This document shows, piece after piece, positions 8,401 to 19,465 of a DNA stretch of 64,000 nucleotides; within the stretch, counting starts at the first letter, position 1, and the number at the start of each line of letters is the position of its first letter. The stretch is from Pseudomonas sp. IPO3778 (GTDB lineage: Bacteria; Pseudomonadota; Gammaproteobacteria; Pseudomonadales; Pseudomonadaceae). The DNA lies in the NCBI RefSeq assembly GCF_013386825.1, contig NZ_JACARC010000032.1:52608-116607 (forward strand). The letters are read 5' to 3'. The position numbers and the translations under genes are program-made. The notes below the pieces were generated by a model. It worked only from the letters and a program-made list of their open reading frames with translations, searched no databases and was not told the origin of the DNA.

Positions 8401-9188
8401 AGCGTGCGATGGTCGACGACATTGCCGACCCAGCGTTGCTGGATGGCCTCGGTCTCTGCCGGGCTGATGTCGGCCAGGACTTTATCGAGGATGCCCACCA
8501 GCATCTTGTCGTCCTTGGGGACGCCCATGGCCAATTGATAGCGGTAAGGTGTTTCGCCGCTGATGTACAGGCCTTCCAGCTTGAGTTGGCGCAGGCTCCA
8601 TACGCTGGATGCCAGGTCGCCGACCACCGCATCGACCTTGTCGGTGGCCAGTGCCTGCAGGGTGGCGCTGACATTGGGCATGGCCACCAGGTTGAGGTCC
8701 GGGTGGTGAGTGCGCAACAGTTCGTGAGGGGCGTAGTTCTCCACCACGGCGACCTTCAGCCCATACAAGTCCTTGAGGCTGCGCGGTTGCGGGCCGCCTT
8801 CATGGGCGAGGATGACGATGGGGAAGTCGAGATAGGGCCGGGTAAACGACAGGAAGTCCTGGCGTTCCGGGGTGGACATGATGCCCGGCAGCAGGTCGAT
8901 CTGATTGCTGCGGGCCTGTTCCAGCACGGCGCTCCAGTTCGCCGGCTCGACCAGCTTGATCCGGACGCCGAGGCGGTCCTGCATCAGCCGCACGTAATCA
9001 GCGGCCAGGCCTTGGTAGCGGCCATTTTCATCACGGTATTCAAAGGGTGGCCAAGAGGCATCGACGCCCAGGCGCAGCTCTTGATGGTCCGCCAGCCAGC
9101 CACGCTCTTCATCGGTGAGAGTCAACGCGCCAGCCGTTGCGGTCCAGGTCAGCAGCGACAGCAGTAACACAGTCGGCAATCTGGGCAT
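5445..9188 (-). CDS. membrane sensor with SBP, multiple PAS, GGDEF and EAL domains
   Basis: Protein of 1247 residues. Order: signal peptide (1-21), periplasmic SBP_bac_3 amino-acid-binding-like domain (about 35-255), transmembrane helix (about 265-290), four PAS/PAC modules (about 305-430, 433-550, 560-680, 685-800), GGDEF (about 810-970) and EAL (about 985-1230). GGDEF is intact at 886-890, with an RxxD product-inhibition site at 877-880 exactly five residues before it. The EAL motif (1014-1016) is intact, along with AIDDFGTGYSSL, FLKIDQSFV and IIAEGVE. It could therefore both make and degrade cyclic di-GMP; which activity dominates cannot be read from sequence. The periplasmic domain suggests that an amino acid or similar solute controls it. 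Monocistronic. Confidence 0.93.
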   Translation of the reverse strand: MPRLPTVLLLSLLTWTATAGALTLTDEERGWLADHQELRLGVDASWPPFEYRDENGRYQGLAADYVRLMQDRLGVRIKLVEPANWSAVLEQARSNQIDLLPGIMSTPERQDFLSFTRPYLDFPIVILAHEGGPQPRSLKDLYGLKVAVVENYAPHELLRTHHPDLNLVAMPNVSATLQALATDKVDAVVGDLASSVWSLRQLKLEGLYISGETPYRYQLAMGVPKDDKMLVGILDKVLADISPAETEAIQQRWVGNVVDHRTLWTDVLLYGLPAVLLLSIVLAIVIRINRRLSSEISRRVALEQELRSSEYHYRGLVESLSAIAWEASISDFTYSYVSPHAEELLGYPRAHWLIPGFWRNIIHPADLTRTEAYCYAETRAARDHSIDYRVITADGRCLWVRDIVSLIEHGHEPVLRGLMIDISEAKRTEEALQLSEQKFASVFQQCPDILVIARLSDGCLMEVNKAFEDQIGLSAEEVVGKTATELNIWGIQGVGPGLLQRVQTTSIRNLEMPFLRSNGQVFTGLISAEPFQLETTEALVVAVRDISELKETQQRLQTSEEKFAKAFHASPDGLLLTRQSDGLLIEVNEGFSHITGFTSVMSLDQSTLDLGIWVDLNERKDMLERLQRDGFVRDFVCHIRRNDGQIRLCEVSSRPLPIGDEDCMLTIARDITERQLMQEKLQQAATVFESTAEGVLITDIRQNISAVNRAFSEITGYSEAEALGHTPRLLASGLHDSAFYAAMWHQLTANGHWQGEISNRRKSGELYPSWLTISAVRNREQSITHFVAVFADISSLKHAQARLDYQAHHDPLTGLPNRTLFESRLQAALINQQETGSQGAVLFLDLDRFKHINDSLGHPIGDLLLKDIAVRLKDQLRDVDTVARLGGDEFIILLPGLQQASDAEHLANKLLACFTPPFQAGEHEFFISASIGTSLYPRDGVDVATLVKNADAAMYRSKAKGRNRVESYTQDLTAQANERVALEHELRRAIERDELFLYYQPKLSLDTQQLIGAEALIRWRHPTFGEVPPEHFIALAEENGMILQIGDWVLEQACRQMHDWREAFEDFGPLSVNLAGAQLRHPNLLARIEQLLRDNHLEPGCLQLEITENFIMSQAEEALEVLHQLKRLGVQLAIDDFGTGYSSLSYLKRLPLDFLKIDQSFVRGLPDDPHDAAIVRAIIALGHSMQFTIIAEGVETPAQQAFLAAEGCEQMQGYIVSLPLPPEQFAATFLRMSVSDFSDGTVQKPSL

Positions 9189-9294
9189 AACGGTCTCGTT
9201 ATGGCACGGGGAATGTTTCGAGTGTAGACGGGCATTTCAGGGCAGGGGATGCAGCGGGGCAGTTAATCGGTAGAAAGCAATCTGCAGAAAGCAA

Positions 9295-9318
9295 AAACCC
9301 CGGCCTGGGCCGGGGTTT
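9295..9318 (-). terminator. rpoD operon terminator
   Basis: AAACCCCGGCC-tg-GGCCGGGGTTT is a perfect 11-bp GC-rich stem followed on the minus strand by TTTGC. It lies 7 bases after the rpoD stop and ends the rpsU-dnaG-rpoD transcript. Confidence 0.9.
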
Positions 9319-9324
9319 CTGTGA

Positions 9325-11175
<1,851 letters not shown>

Positions 11176-11242
11176 AACACCCTATCCACTGAAGGTCTTG
11201 GCGGGCAAAAAACAAGCCGAGGATTATACCCGAGCTATGACC

Positions 11243-13204
11243 TCACACGCCAGCTGAGGTCGGGTTTGATGCGGAAACATTGCGACTTAAAAGGTCGCGC
11301 AGTTGATTTTTCTCTTCGGCGGTCAATTCACTCTGACGCGCTTTTCGAAGAAGTTGTTCCAGGTTTCGCTCGCGTTGACGAGCTACCAGGCTAGTAATGG
11401 TGTCGAAAAACTGTTGTTCAAGGTTGTCGCCATCAATCAGCCATTCCTTTTCTGCCAATGCCTTCAGCAAGCGGCCCTGTTCGGTGCCGTGCCAGCGTGC
11501 AATCAGCTGGAATGAGTTTAGCTTAGGATTCTTCTGTACGGCTTCGAGCAGCGCCACCAACAGTTGCGTATTGGTGTGGTCTTCGGCCGCAAAGTGCCCC
11601 GCGTCTTCGACTTTTTGTGCCAGTTGCGGGTGGTGCAAAAGCGTACGCAGGGCTGCCATGGTGGGCGGCTCTACTGCTGCTGGGACGCGTGGGCCGCGCG
11701 GTTCGTCACGGTCACCGCCACGTTTGCCGTTTTTATCCCAGGGTTTCTTGTCCCATTTCTTGCCGCCGGCGCCGGGTTTCTTCGGTGTCCACTCTTGCTG
11801 GGGCGTGTAGGCCTCCTGCGGTTGGTGGAAGTCGGAATAGTCCGGCATGGCGTCGTAATCCATGCCCGGGTCGTAGGCCGGCGGCGCCTCTTGCGGCGCG
11901 CTGCGCGCCAGCTGGCTGATGGCCTCGCCACTCAATCCGGTAATTTCCAACAGGCGCTGACGCATCAGGGTCCGCAGGTTGGCGCCTGGAACCTTGTCGA
12001 TCAACGGTGCCGCGAGGGTGACCATGTGGGCCTTGCCTTCGAGGGAGCGCGGGTCGGACTCTTCAGTCAGTTGCTGGAAAAAGTAATCGGCCAGCGGTTG
12101 TGCATGTTGGTTGATGCGCGCGCGGAACGCGTCGGTGCCTTCGGAGCGGACCAGGGTGTCCGGGTCTTCGCCTTCGGGCAGGAACAGGAAGCGCGCGCGC
12201 CGCCCGTCCTGCAGGCTCGACAGTGTCGACTCAAGGGCGCGCCATGCCGCATTGCGGCCGGCCTGGTCGCCGTCGAAGCAGAACAATACGTTGGGCACCA
12301 CGCGAAACAGGCGCTTCAAGTGCTCTTCGCTGGTCGCGGTGCCAAGGGTGGCCACGGCATTGCGCAAACCTTGCTGGGCCAGGGCAATCACGTCCATATA
12401 GCCTTCAACCACGATGATTTCATCGAGATTGCGGTTGTTCTTGCGCGCTTCAAACAGGCCGTAGAGTTCCTGGCCTTTGTGAAACACCGGGGTTTCCGGT
12501 GAGTTCAGGTATTTGGGCTTGTCGTCCCCCAGCACCCGGCCGCCGAACGCGATGATACGGCCGCGACTGTCACGGATCGGGAACATCACCCGGTCGCGGA
12601 AACGGTCATAACGCTTGCCGGTCTCGGCGTTTTCCACCAACAGGCCGGCGTCGATCATGGCTTTTTGCTGCAGGGTGTCGCTGCTCAGGTGCTTGTACAG
12701 GTTGTCCCAGCCGGGAGGGGCGAAGCCGAGGCCGAAGTCGCGGGCGATTTCACCGGTCAGGCCGCGGCCCTTCAGGTAATCGACGGCGGCTTTGCGCTGC
12801 GGGTGGCTTTTCAGCGCCTGGCGGTAAAAGTCGGCGGCGGCGGTGAGCAGCGGGTACAGCGGCGAGTCGGTGGGTTGTCGCGGTTTGTGCGGGCGGCCAC
12901 TTTCTTCGCGGGGGATTTCCATGCCGGCGGCTTTCGCCAGTTCCTCGACGGCCTGGGGGAAGTCCAGGTTGTCGTGGTCCATGATGAAGCCGAGGGCGTT
13001 GCCGCCGGCGCCGCAGCCGAAGCAGTAGTAGAACTGCTTGTCGGGGCTGACGCTGAACGACGGCGTCTTTTCTTTGTGGAACGGGCAGCAGGCAGTGTAG
13101 TTCTTGCCGGCCTTTTTCATTTGCAGGCGCGAGCTGACAACATCGACGATGTCGGTGCGGTTCAGAAGGTCGTCAATAAAGCTCTGGGGAATTAGCCCGG
13201 CCAT
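11243..13204 (-). CDS. dnaG: DNA primase DnaG
   Basis: Primase of 653 residues that lays RNA primers at the replication fork with DnaB helicase. The N-terminal zinc-binding domain has Cys40, His43, Cys61 and Cys64 (CCPFH...CFGCG). The TOPRIM catalytic core shows IIVVEGYMDVIAL and CFDGDQAGRNAAWRAL (about 265-330). A low-complexity Pro/Lys/Gly linker (about 440-500) precedes the C-terminal DnaB-interacting helicase-binding domain. The middle gene of rpsU-dnaG-rpoD, it is separated from rpsU by 445 bases that include the rpsU attenuating terminator. Confidence 0.99.
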   Translation of the reverse strand: MAGLIPQSFIDDLLNRTDIVDVVSSRLQMKKAGKNYTACCPFHKEKTPSFSVSPDKQFYYCFGCGAGGNALGFIMDHDNLDFPQAVEELAKAAGMEIPREESGRPHKPRQPTDSPLYPLLTAAADFYRQALKSHPQRKAAVDYLKGRGLTGEIARDFGLGFAPPGWDNLYKHLSSDTLQQKAMIDAGLLVENAETGKRYDRFRDRVMFPIRDSRGRIIAFGGRVLGDDKPKYLNSPETPVFHKGQELYGLFEARKNNRNLDEIIVVEGYMDVIALAQQGLRNAVATLGTATSEEHLKRLFRVVPNVLFCFDGDQAGRNAAWRALESTLSSLQDGRRARFLFLPEGEDPDTLVRSEGTDAFRARINQHAQPLADYFFQQLTEESDPRSLEGKAHMVTLAAPLIDKVPGANLRTLMRQRLLEITGLSGEAISQLARSAPQEAPPAYDPGMDYDAMPDYSDFHQPQEAYTPQQEWTPKKPGAGGKKWDKKPWDKNGKRGGDRDEPRGPRVPAAVEPPTMAALRTLLHHPQLAQKVEDAGHFAAEDHTNTQLLVALLEAVQKNPKLNSFQLIARWHGTEQGRLLKALAEKEWLIDGDNLEQQFFDTITSLVARQRERNLEQLLRKARQSELTAEEKNQLRDLLSRNVSASNPTSAGV

Positions 13205-13598
13205 GGCGTTCTCGTCATCACTGCGTGTAAAAGAGGGCCCGCAAAGTGCTCAAGGCGCGCGTATCGTGCGGCTCGATCAACTGTCGTCTGCTTGGTCTGT
13301 CAGGAAGTGTATCTGCCGAACATTCACTGACGTTAGTTCCGATCAGTGCCCGGCGTAGAAATGTTGCCCGGGAGTCCGGTCTTGGCCATGTGGGGGCCTC
13401 GGAAGCTCATCGTTGGGCGCAGCCGACCTGTTGATCGCCTGTTAAAAAATAAGTGTGCTCGTCAGTAGCCTTGTTAGGCTCGTCAGAAGAGACGTGCACC
13501 GCTGGCAAAAGAGCCAGTCCTGACGTGTGAAGCAGTTCGTTTCAGTCGCGTGTGCGGCGTCAACGGTGAAGCATCAAGCGATATCCGCAAATGCCAAC
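13205..13598. other. non-coding spacer between rpsU and dnaG
   Basis: About 390 bases without a supportable gene. It holds the direct repeat GCTCGTCAG twice (13457-13465 and 13478-13486) bracketing a small hairpin AGCCT-tgtt-AGGCT (13467-13480). A weak candidate dnaG promoter on the minus strand, TTGAGC-N17-TTACAC, lies around 13220-13250. Read-through from rpsU must cross this region to express dnaG and rpoD. Confidence 0.4.
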
Positions 13599-13619
13599 AG
13601 CCCGGCTGAGGGCCGGGCT
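13599..13619 (-). terminator. attenuating terminator after rpsU
   Basis: AGCCCGGC-cctca-GCCGGGCT on the minus strand, an 8-bp GC stem followed by TGTTGGCATTTG, with no long T-run. In E. coli a leaky terminator at this place gives much more S21 than primase; the position here is the same. Confidence 0.7.
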
Positions 13620-13649
13620 TGGCAGAAGCTTGCTACGAACGTCTGTGTA

Positions 13650-13865
13650 TTAGTACAGACGAACGGCGCGGCGCTGCTCGCGCTGAACTTTCTTGGCGTG
13701 ACGCTTAACAGCGGCTGCTGCTTTACGCTTACGCTCAGAAGTTGGCTTCTCATAAAATTCGCGGCTACGAACTTCAGCCAGAACACCGGCTTTTTCGCAG
13801 GAGCGCTTGAAACGACGCAGAGCTACGTCGAAGGGTTCGTTCTCTTTTACTTTGACGGCTGGCAT
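13650..13865 (-). CDS. rpsU: 30S ribosomal protein S21
   Basis: Basic protein of 71 residues that matches bS21 closely ([42 protein letters not shown]). It takes part in start-site selection on the 30S subunit. It is the first gene of the macromolecular synthesis operon, with a strong ribosome site (GAAGGTAGC) and a sigma-70 promoter about 90 bases upstream. Confidence 0.98.
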
Positions 13866-13952
13866 CCAGAGCTACCTTCTTTCATTACCGGGAATCAACG
13901 TTCTCGTCGCAAAAAATTCGCGGCTGAGGTCGTCGGTTTTTAAGGGTTGCGG

Positions 13953-13981
13953 ATGTTAACCCCTCATTGCCCGGAATGCAA
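13953..13981 (-). promoter_or_regulatory. sigma-70 promoter of rpsU-dnaG-rpoD
   Basis: On the minus strand TTGCAT (13976-13981) and TAACAT (13953-13958) are separated by exactly 17 bases, which is a good sigma-70 promoter. Transcription would start near 13946, about 80 bases before rpsU. E. coli has a LexA box here; no CTG-N10-CAG element is evident. Confidence 0.6.
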
Positions 13982-14024
13982 AGCCTCTGATCGAAAACCG
14001 CTAGTCGGGAGGGGGAGCGACGAC

Positions 14025-14030
14025 TATTAT
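14025..14030 (+). promoter_or_regulatory. candidate -10 element for tsaD
   Basis: TATTAT lies 38 bases before the tsaD start and matches the -10 consensus in five of six positions. The corresponding -35 (TAGTCG at 14002-14007) is poor, so the call rests on position and the -10 only. Confidence 0.35.
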
Positions 14031-14068
14031 GCGCGCCTTCGAATTCAGCCTCTGCAAGGCGCAAACCC

Positions 14069-15094
14069 ATGCTAGTTCTGGGATTAGAAACCTCGTGCGA
14101 CGAAACCGGTGTCGCACTTTACGACAGTGAACGCGGGCTTTTGGCCGACGCACTGTTCAGTCAGATCGACCTGCATCGCGCCTATGGCGGCGTGGTGCCG
14201 GAGCTGGCCAGCCGTGACCATGTGAAGCGCATGCTGCCGTTGATTCGCCAGGTGTTGGACGAGGCCGGCTGCGTGCCGACCGAGATCGATGCCATTGCCT
14301 ACACCGCAGGCCCCGGATTGGTCGGGGCCCTGCTGGTTGGGGCGTCCTGCGCCCAGGCGCTGGCATTTGCCTGGGGCATTCCGGCCCTCGGTGTGCACCA
14401 CATGGAAGGCCATTTACTGGCACCGATGCTGGAAGAAAACCCACCGCAGTTCCCGTTCGTCGCTTTGTTGGTTTCAGGGGGCCATACGCAGCTGGTTCAG
14501 GTGGACGGAATCGGCGAATACACACTCCTGGGTGAAAGCCTGGACGACGCGGCCGGTGAAGCGTTCGACAAGACTGCGAAGATGATGGGCCTCAATTATC
14601 CTGGCGGTCCGGAAATCGCGCGGCTGGCGGAAAAGGGCGTGGCGGGGCGCTACACCTTTCCGCGTCCGATGTGCGATCGCCCTGGCCTGATGTTCAGCTT
14701 CAGTGGCCTGAAAACCTCTGCGCTGAATACCTGGCAGCAGAGCGTCAGCGCCGGAGACGACAGTGAGCAAGCCCGTTGCGACATCTCGCTGGCGTTCCAG
14801 CAGGCCGTGGTGGAGACTTTGACCATCAAGTGCAAGCGGGCCTTGAAGCAGGCGGGTATGAAGCGCCTGGTGATCGCCGGCGGCGTCAGCGCCAACAAGG
14901 CGTTGCGCAGCTCCCTGGAGAAGATGCTCGGCGACATGAAGGGCGAGGTGTTTTATGCCCGTCCGGAATTCTGCACCGATAACGGCGCGATGATCGCCTA
15001 TGCCGGCTGCCAGCGTTTGCAGGCAGGGCAGCATGAGAGCCTGGCGATCAGTGTGCAGGCGCGCTGGCCGATGGAACAGTTGCCGCCGCTGTAA
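14069..15094 (+). CDS. tsaD: tRNA N6-threonylcarbamoyladenosine synthase TsaD
   Basis: Protein of 341 residues of the Kae1/TsaD family (formerly Gcp). It transfers the threonylcarbamoyl group to A37 of ANN-decoding tRNAs with TsaB and TsaE. The ASKHA nucleotide fold is seen at [17 protein letters not shown] (3-19); the metal-binding HMEGH motif is at 111-115; [10 protein letters not shown] and a late [10 protein letters not shown] follow. It is divergent from rpsU, the conserved order in Pseudomonas and E. coli. Start ATG at 14069. Confidence 0.98.
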   Translation: MLVLGLETSCDETGVALYDSERGLLADALFSQIDLHRAYGGVVPELASRDHVKRMLPLIRQVLDEAGCVPTEIDAIAYTAGPGLVGALLVGASCAQALAFAWGIPALGVHHMEGHLLAPMLEENPPQFPFVALLVSGGHTQLVQVDGIGEYTLLGESLDDAAGEAFDKTAKMMGLNYPGGPEIARLAEKGVAGRYTFPRPMCDRPGLMFSFSGLKTSALNTWQQSVSAGDDSEQARCDISLAFQQAVVETLTIKCKRALKQAGMKRLVIAGGVSANKALRSSLEKMLGDMKGEVFYARPEFCTDNGAMIAYAGCQRLQAGQHESLAISVQARWPMEQLPPL

Positions 15095-15127
15095 CCGGCG
15101 AACGTGAGACGGGCTCATCGGACGTAT

Positions 15128-15697
15128 TTAAAAATGCCGTTCGCGCCCGGCAAACAGGTCGCGTAAATTGCCCCGGTGGCGCCAGACGATCAGCAGCGTC
15201 AGCACGCTCATCGGCACCAGCGCCGCCGGCTCCTGCCAGGCCAGCAATGGCAGGGTCAGGGGCGTGGCGATCAGTGCGGCCAGCGAGCTGGTACGGGTGA
15301 GGTAGAACGTCAGCAGCCAGGCCAGGATGGCCAGCAGCGCCGCCGGTGGGTAGATCCCCAGCAGCATGCCGGCGGCCGTCGCAACGCCTTTGCCGCCGCG
15401 AAAGCGGAAGTACAGCGGGAACAGGTGGCCGAGTACGGCGCAGACGCCAATCCAGGCTTGCTGTTGCAGCGAAAGCCCGGCCAGGTCGGCGATCAGCACC
15501 GGCAACAGGCCCTTGCAGACGTCGCCGAACAGCGTCAATACGGCGAGTTTCTTGCCGGCCAGGCGCAACATATTGGTGGCGCCGGCATTGCCTGACCCAC
15601 TCATTCGCGGGTCGGGATTTCCCGTCAGGCGGCTGAGCAAAATGGCAAAGGACAGCGAGCCGAGCAGGTAGGCGAGAGTCGCCAGTAACCAAAACAT
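15128..15697 (-). CDS. plsY: glycerol-3-phosphate acyltransferase PlsY
   Basis: Integral membrane protein of 189 residues with about five hydrophobic helices. It acylates glycerol-3-phosphate with acyl-phosphate in the first step of phospholipid synthesis. PlsY motifs are clear: [21 protein letters not shown] (motif 1), [17 protein letters not shown] (motif 2) and a late [10 protein letters not shown]. It is convergent with tsaD and divergent from folB, as in other pseudomonads. Confidence 0.97.
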   Translation of the reverse strand: MFWLLATLAYLLGSLSFAILLSRLTGNPDPRMSGSGNAGATNMLRLAGKKLAVLTLFGDVCKGLLPVLIADLAGLSLQQQAWIGVCAVLGHLFPLYFRFRGGKGVATAAGMLLGIYPPAALLAILAWLLTFYLTRTSSLAALIATPLTLPLLAWQEPAALVPMSVLTLLIVWRHRGNLRDLFAGRERHF

Positions 15698-15771
15698 GCT
15701 AACTATTCCGGGCGAGGACGCCCTGATTCTAACGGGGCATTGCGCCCTTGTCGTGCAGCGGAGAAGAGTGC

Positions 15772-16125
15772 TTGGACAGAGTGTTTATCGAAGGCCTGGA
15801 AGTCGACACCGTAATCGGGGCCTACGACTGGGAGCGCGGTATCCGGCAATGCCTGCGTCTGGACCTGAGCTTCGCCTGGGATAACCGCCCGGCCGCTGCC
15901 GGCGACGACCTGACCCTGGCGCTGGATTACGCCAGTGTGTCCGCACGTATCCAGGCCTTCGCCGAGCAGGCGCAGTTTCAACTGGTGGAAACCTTCGCCG
16001 AGCGCCTGGCCGAAGTGTTGATGAGCGAATTCCAGATCCCCTGGCTGCACCTCAAACTGACCAAGCCTGGCGCCGTTCCGGCTGCCAAGGGTGTGGGCGT
16101 GGAGATCGAGCGCGGATGTCGCTAA
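15772..16125 (+). CDS. folB: dihydroneopterin aldolase FolB
   Basis: Protein of 117 residues in folate synthesis, converting dihydroneopterin to 6-hydroxymethyl-dihydropterin and glycolaldehyde. Characteristic sequences are [53 protein letters not shown] and [17 protein letters not shown]. The start is taken as TTG at 15772 (MDRVFIEG), since the family begins there and GGAGAAG sits 5-12 bases upstream; the frame is open further upstream to 15748. The stop overlaps folK by 10 bases, giving translational coupling. Confidence 0.95.
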   Translation: MDRVFIEGLEVDTVIGAYDWERGIRQCLRLDLSFAWDNRPAAAGDDLTLALDYASVSARIQAFAEQAQFQLVETFAERLAEVLMSEFQIPWLHLKLTKPGAVPAAKGVGVEIERGCR

Positions 16126-16634
16126 CTCAGGTTTACCTTGGCCTTGGCAGCAATATCGAGCGCCAGGCCCATCTGTGTGCAGGCCTCGATGCGCTGGCGG
16201 GTTTCCTGACGGATGTGCGCTGCTCGCCGGTGTTCGAAAGCCAGCCGGTGGGCATCAAGAGCGGACCCTTCTTCAATCTGGTGGTGTCGGCTTATACCGA
16301 CTTGCCGTTGATGGAGCTGGACCGCCGACTGAAGTTCATCGAGGCCGACAATGGCCGTTACGCCCCGGATCGCAAGGGCTTGCCGCTGGACATCGACGTG
16401 CTGCTGTATGGCGAATTGGTGGGTAACTTCGACGGCCTGATCCTGCCCCGGGCCGAAATCCTGAAGAACGCGTTTGTGCTGTGGCCGCTGTCGTTGATGG
16501 CGCCGGAGCGCGTGCATCCTGAAGCGGGCAAGTCATTTGCCGCGCTCTGGCAGGATGCACAGATCGATCAGGTATTGGCGCCGGTCGCATTCGTGTGGCG
16601 TGATCAGTCGTTAACGCCAGATGCGCTCTTGTAG
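16116..16634 (+). CDS. folK: 6-hydroxymethyl-dihydropterin pyrophosphokinase FolK
   Basis: Protein of 172 residues that phosphorylates the pterin made by FolB before condensation with p-aminobenzoate. HPPK signatures: [12 protein letters not shown] at the N-terminus, a [10 protein letters not shown] loop, and [15 protein letters not shown] holding the two Mg-binding Asp residues. Its start overlaps the end of folB, and its last 31 bases overlap the end of cca on the other strand. Confidence 0.97.
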   Translation: MSLTQVYLGLGSNIERQAHLCAGLDALAGFLTDVRCSPVFESQPVGIKSGPFFNLVVSAYTDLPLMELDRRLKFIEADNGRYAPDRKGLPLDIDVLLYGELVGNFDGLILPRAEILKNAFVLWPLSLMAPERVHPEAGKSFAALWQDAQIDQVLAPVAFVWRDQSLTPDALL

Positions 16635-17839
16635 GCTTTCAACGCCTTGAGCCGTTCGCGTTTGAGCGCGTCACCCAGCTCGGGGCCTTTGAAGCCTTGT
16701 TCCAATAGCGGCGCGACGGCCACACCTCTGGCCGCCAGTGCTGCGCCGCGTAAATAATCTGCCTGTGGATAAGTTCGCTGCTCAAGGCCCTTGCGGCCGC
16801 GGGCGTCCATTTCGCACGCCACCACAAACTCTTCAAAACGCTGTGGGCGACGGTAAACGTCAAAGCTTTGCAGCAGCTCCAGCAACCTCGAGGGCCTCAG
16901 CTCCAGCGCGCGATGGCCATGGGTGTGATATTCGCCCACCAGCAGCGCCAGTTCCTGGCAATCCCTTGGCACCTTGAAACGCTCGTTGACGGCCTTGATC
17001 AGCTTCAGGCCGCGCTGCTCATGGGCTATGTGCTGCGGCAACTTATCCACAGGTGTAAGGCCCTTGCCCAGGTCGTGCAGCAGGCAGGCCCAGCGCACGG
17101 TCAGCGGTTGGGCATGGAGGGCGGTCTGTTCCAGCACGCTCAGCGTATGCACGCCGGTATCAATCTCGGGGTGATGGGCTTCGGGTTGCGGCACGCCAAA
17201 CAGCGCGTCGATTTCCGGCATCAAGGTTTTCAGGGCGCCGCAGTCGCGCAGTACCTGGATAAACACCTGCGGCTGATTTTCCATCAGTGCGCGGGAAATC
17301 TCCTTCCAGCTGCGCTCGGGCGTGAGGGCTTCCAGTTCGCCAGAGTCGCTGAGTTCGCGCATCAGCTCCAGAGTTTCTGGCGCAACGGCAAAGCCGAGGC
17401 TGGCGTAACGCGCAGCAAAGCGTGCAACGCGCAGGACCCGGAGCGGATCTTCGGCAAATGCGGGAGAAACGTGGCGGAGAATGCGTGCTTTCAGATCTTC
17501 CTGGCCGTGATACGGATCGGTGAGGTTACCGTCGTCATCCTCGGCCATGGCGTTGATGGTCAGGTCGCGGCGGATCAGGTCTTCTTCCAGGGTGACTTCG
17601 GGGCTGGCGTGAAACAGAAACCCGCCATAACCCCGGCCGCTCTTGCGCTCCGTACGGGCGAGGGCGTACTCATCGCCGTTTTTCGGGTCTAGGAATACGG
17701 GGAAGTCAGCGCCCACGGGCTTGTAGCCCAAGGCGAGCATTTCTTCAGTGGTAGCGCCGACTACGACACGGTCGACATCGGTAACGGGGATGCCCAGCAG
17801 GCGATCACGTACCGCACCGCCGACTTTGTAGATTTGCAT
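16604..17839 (-). CDS. cca: multifunctional CCA tRNA nucleotidyltransferase
   Basis: Protein of 411 residues that repairs or adds the 3' CCA of tRNAs. The N-terminal class II nucleotidyltransferase domain has [25 protein letters not shown], followed by [17 protein letters not shown]-terminal HD domain ([16 protein letters not shown], about 225-330) is typical of the gammaproteobacterial form with phosphatase and phosphodiesterase activity. The gene overlaps folK tail to tail by 31 bases. No separate promoter was mapped. Confidence 0.97.
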   Translation of the reverse strand: MQIYKVGGAVRDRLLGIPVTDVDRVVVGATTEEMLALGYKPVGADFPVFLDPKNGDEYALARTERKSGRGYGGFLFHASPEVTLEEDLIRRDLTINAMAEDDDGNLTDPYHGQEDLKARILRHVSPAFAEDPLRVLRVARFAARYASLGFAVAPETLELMRELSDSGELEALTPERSWKEISRALMENQPQVFIQVLRDCGALKTLMPEIDALFGVPQPEAHHPEIDTGVHTLSVLEQTALHAQPLTVRWACLLHDLGKGLTPVDKLPQHIAHEQRGLKLIKAVNERFKVPRDCQELALLVGEYHTHGHRALELRPSRLLELLQSFDVYRRPQRFEEFVVACEMDARGRKGLEQRTYPQADYLRGAALAARGVAVAPLLEQGFKGPELGDALKRERLKALKAYKSASGVND

Positions 17840-17902
17840 GAAAAAGCCTCCATTAGCGGCACAGGATAACGCCTGTGGCCCGCCAGTGGAGGCTTTGCCG
17901 TT

Positions 17903-19465
17903 TCACAGATGCACGACGGCCAGGTCCAGGCGACCGTAATCGTTATCGCTGTGTTCGTTGCGGGGCGGAACATGGTGGGTTTTCATCACTTGATCGCCTT
18001 GCAGCGTCTCCAAGTGGATATCGAACCCCCACAGCCGGTGCAGGTGCTTGAGGACCTCCTCAGTGGACTCGCCCAGCGGTTTGCGGTCGTGCTGCTGGTG
18101 GCGCAGGGTCAGCGAGCGATCGCCGCGTACGTCGATGCTGTAGATCTGCACGTTGGGTTCGCGGTTGCCCAGGTTGTACTGCGCCGCCAGGGTTTCGCGG
18201 ATGGTGCGATAGCCCGGCTCGTCATGGATCGCCGGTACCAGCAGGTCGTCCTTGAGGTCGTCATCCATGATGCTGAACAGCTTGAGGTCACGAATCACCT
18301 GGGGTGACAGGTACTGCAGGATGAAACTCTCATCCTTGAAGCTGCTCATGGCGAACTTGATGGTCGACAGCCAATCGCTCCCGGCAATGTCCGGGAACCA
18401 GCGGCGGTCTTCTTCGGTGGGGTGTTCGCACATGCGTCGGATATCCCGGTACATGGCAAAACCCAGGGCATACGGGTTGATACCGCTGTAGTAGGGGCTG
18501 TCGAATCCCGGCTGGAACACCACGCTGGTGTGGGACGTCAGGAACTCCATCATGAAGCCGTCGGTCACCAGGCCTTCGTCGTACAGGTCGTTCATCAGGG
18601 TGTAATGCCAGAACGTGGCCCAGCCCTCGTTCATCACCTGGGTCTGGCGTTGCGGGTAGAAGTACTGGGCGATCTTGCGCACGATTCGCACGATTTCCCG
18701 CTGCCAGGGTTCCAGCAACGGTGCGTGTTTTTCGAGGAAGTACAGGATGTTTTCCTGAGGTTCGGCGGGGAAGCGCGCATTGTCCTTGTCGCTGTTCTTG
18801 CCGGCGCGTTTGGGAATGGTGCGCCACAAATCGTTGATCTGCTTTTGCAGATGCTCTTCACGGTCCTTCTGGCGCAGGCGTTCTTCTTCGGCAGAAATCG
18901 GATAAGGGCGTTTGTAGCGGTCGACACCGTAGTTCATCAACGCATGGCAGGAGTCCAGCAAGTCCTCCACTGCGTCGATGCCGTGGCGCTCCTCGCACTG
19001 CATGATGTACTGCTTGGCGAACACCAGGTAATCGATGATCGAGCTGGCATCGGTCCAGGTGCGGAACAGGTAGTTACCCTTGAAAAAGCTGTTATGCCCA
19101 TAGCACGCATGGGCCACCACCAACGCCTGCATACAGATGGTGTTTTCTTCCATCAGGTAGGCAATGCACGGGTCGGAGTTGATCACGATTTCGTAGGCCA
19201 GGCCCATCTGGCCGCGGGTGTAGGACTTTTCAGTGCTGAGGAAGTGTTTGCCGTAGGACCAGTGGTGATAGCCCAAGGGCATGCCCACGGACGCATAGGC
19301 GTCCATCATCTGTTCGGCGGTGATCACTTCGATCTGGTTGGGGTAGGTGTCCAGGGCATAACCCGCCGCGATGCGGCTGATTTCCCGGTCATAGGCCTGG
19401 ATCAGTTCGAAGGTCCATTCGGACCCCGTGGATATGGGTTGGCGCTTATGCTCTTTGGCGGTCAT
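17903..19465 (-). CDS. SpoVR family protein (YcgB)
   Basis: Protein of 520 residues of the SpoVR/YcgB family, whose biochemical role is unknown. Conserved features include [33 protein letters not shown], the acidic/His-rich HHWSYGKHF and [21 protein letters not shown] segments, and [16 protein letters not shown]. It is the last gene of prkA-yeaH-spoVR and overlaps yeaH by 4 bases. In enterobacteria the neighbours are stress and stationary-phase genes linked to RpoS. Confidence 0.95.
   Translation of the reverse strand: MTAKEHKRQPISTGSEWTFELIQAYDREISRIAAGYALDTYPNQIEVITAEQMMDAYASVGMPLGYHHWSYGKHFLSTEKSYTRGQMGLAYEIVINSDPCIAYLMEENTICMQALVVAHACYGHNSFFKGNYLFRTWTDASSIIDYLVFAKQYIMQCEERHGIDAVEDLLDSCHALMNYGVDRYKRPYPISAEEERLRQKDREEHLQKQINDLWRTIPKRAGKNSDKDNARFPAEPQENILYFLEKHAPLLEPWQREIVRIVRKIAQYFYPQRQTQVMNEGWATFWHYTLMNDLYDEGLVTDGFMMEFLTSHTSVVFQPGFDSPYYSGINPYALGFAMYRDIRRMCEHPTEEDRRWFPDIAGSDWLSTIKFAMSSFKDESFILQYLSPQVIRDLKLFSIMDDDLKDDLLVPAIHDEPGYRTIRETLAAQYNLGNREPNVQIYSIDVRGDRSLTLRHQQHDRKPLGESTEEVLKHLHRLWGFDIHLETLQGDQVMKTHHVPPRNEHSDNDYGRLDLAVVHL

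Noticed and set aside
13866..14068. LexA box in the rpsU promoter
   Set aside because: Known in E. coli; no CTG-N10-CAG palindrome here.
13885..14070. 61-residue minus-strand frame between rpsU and tsaD
   Set aside because: Overlaps the rpsU promoter, no ribosome site, no conserved features.
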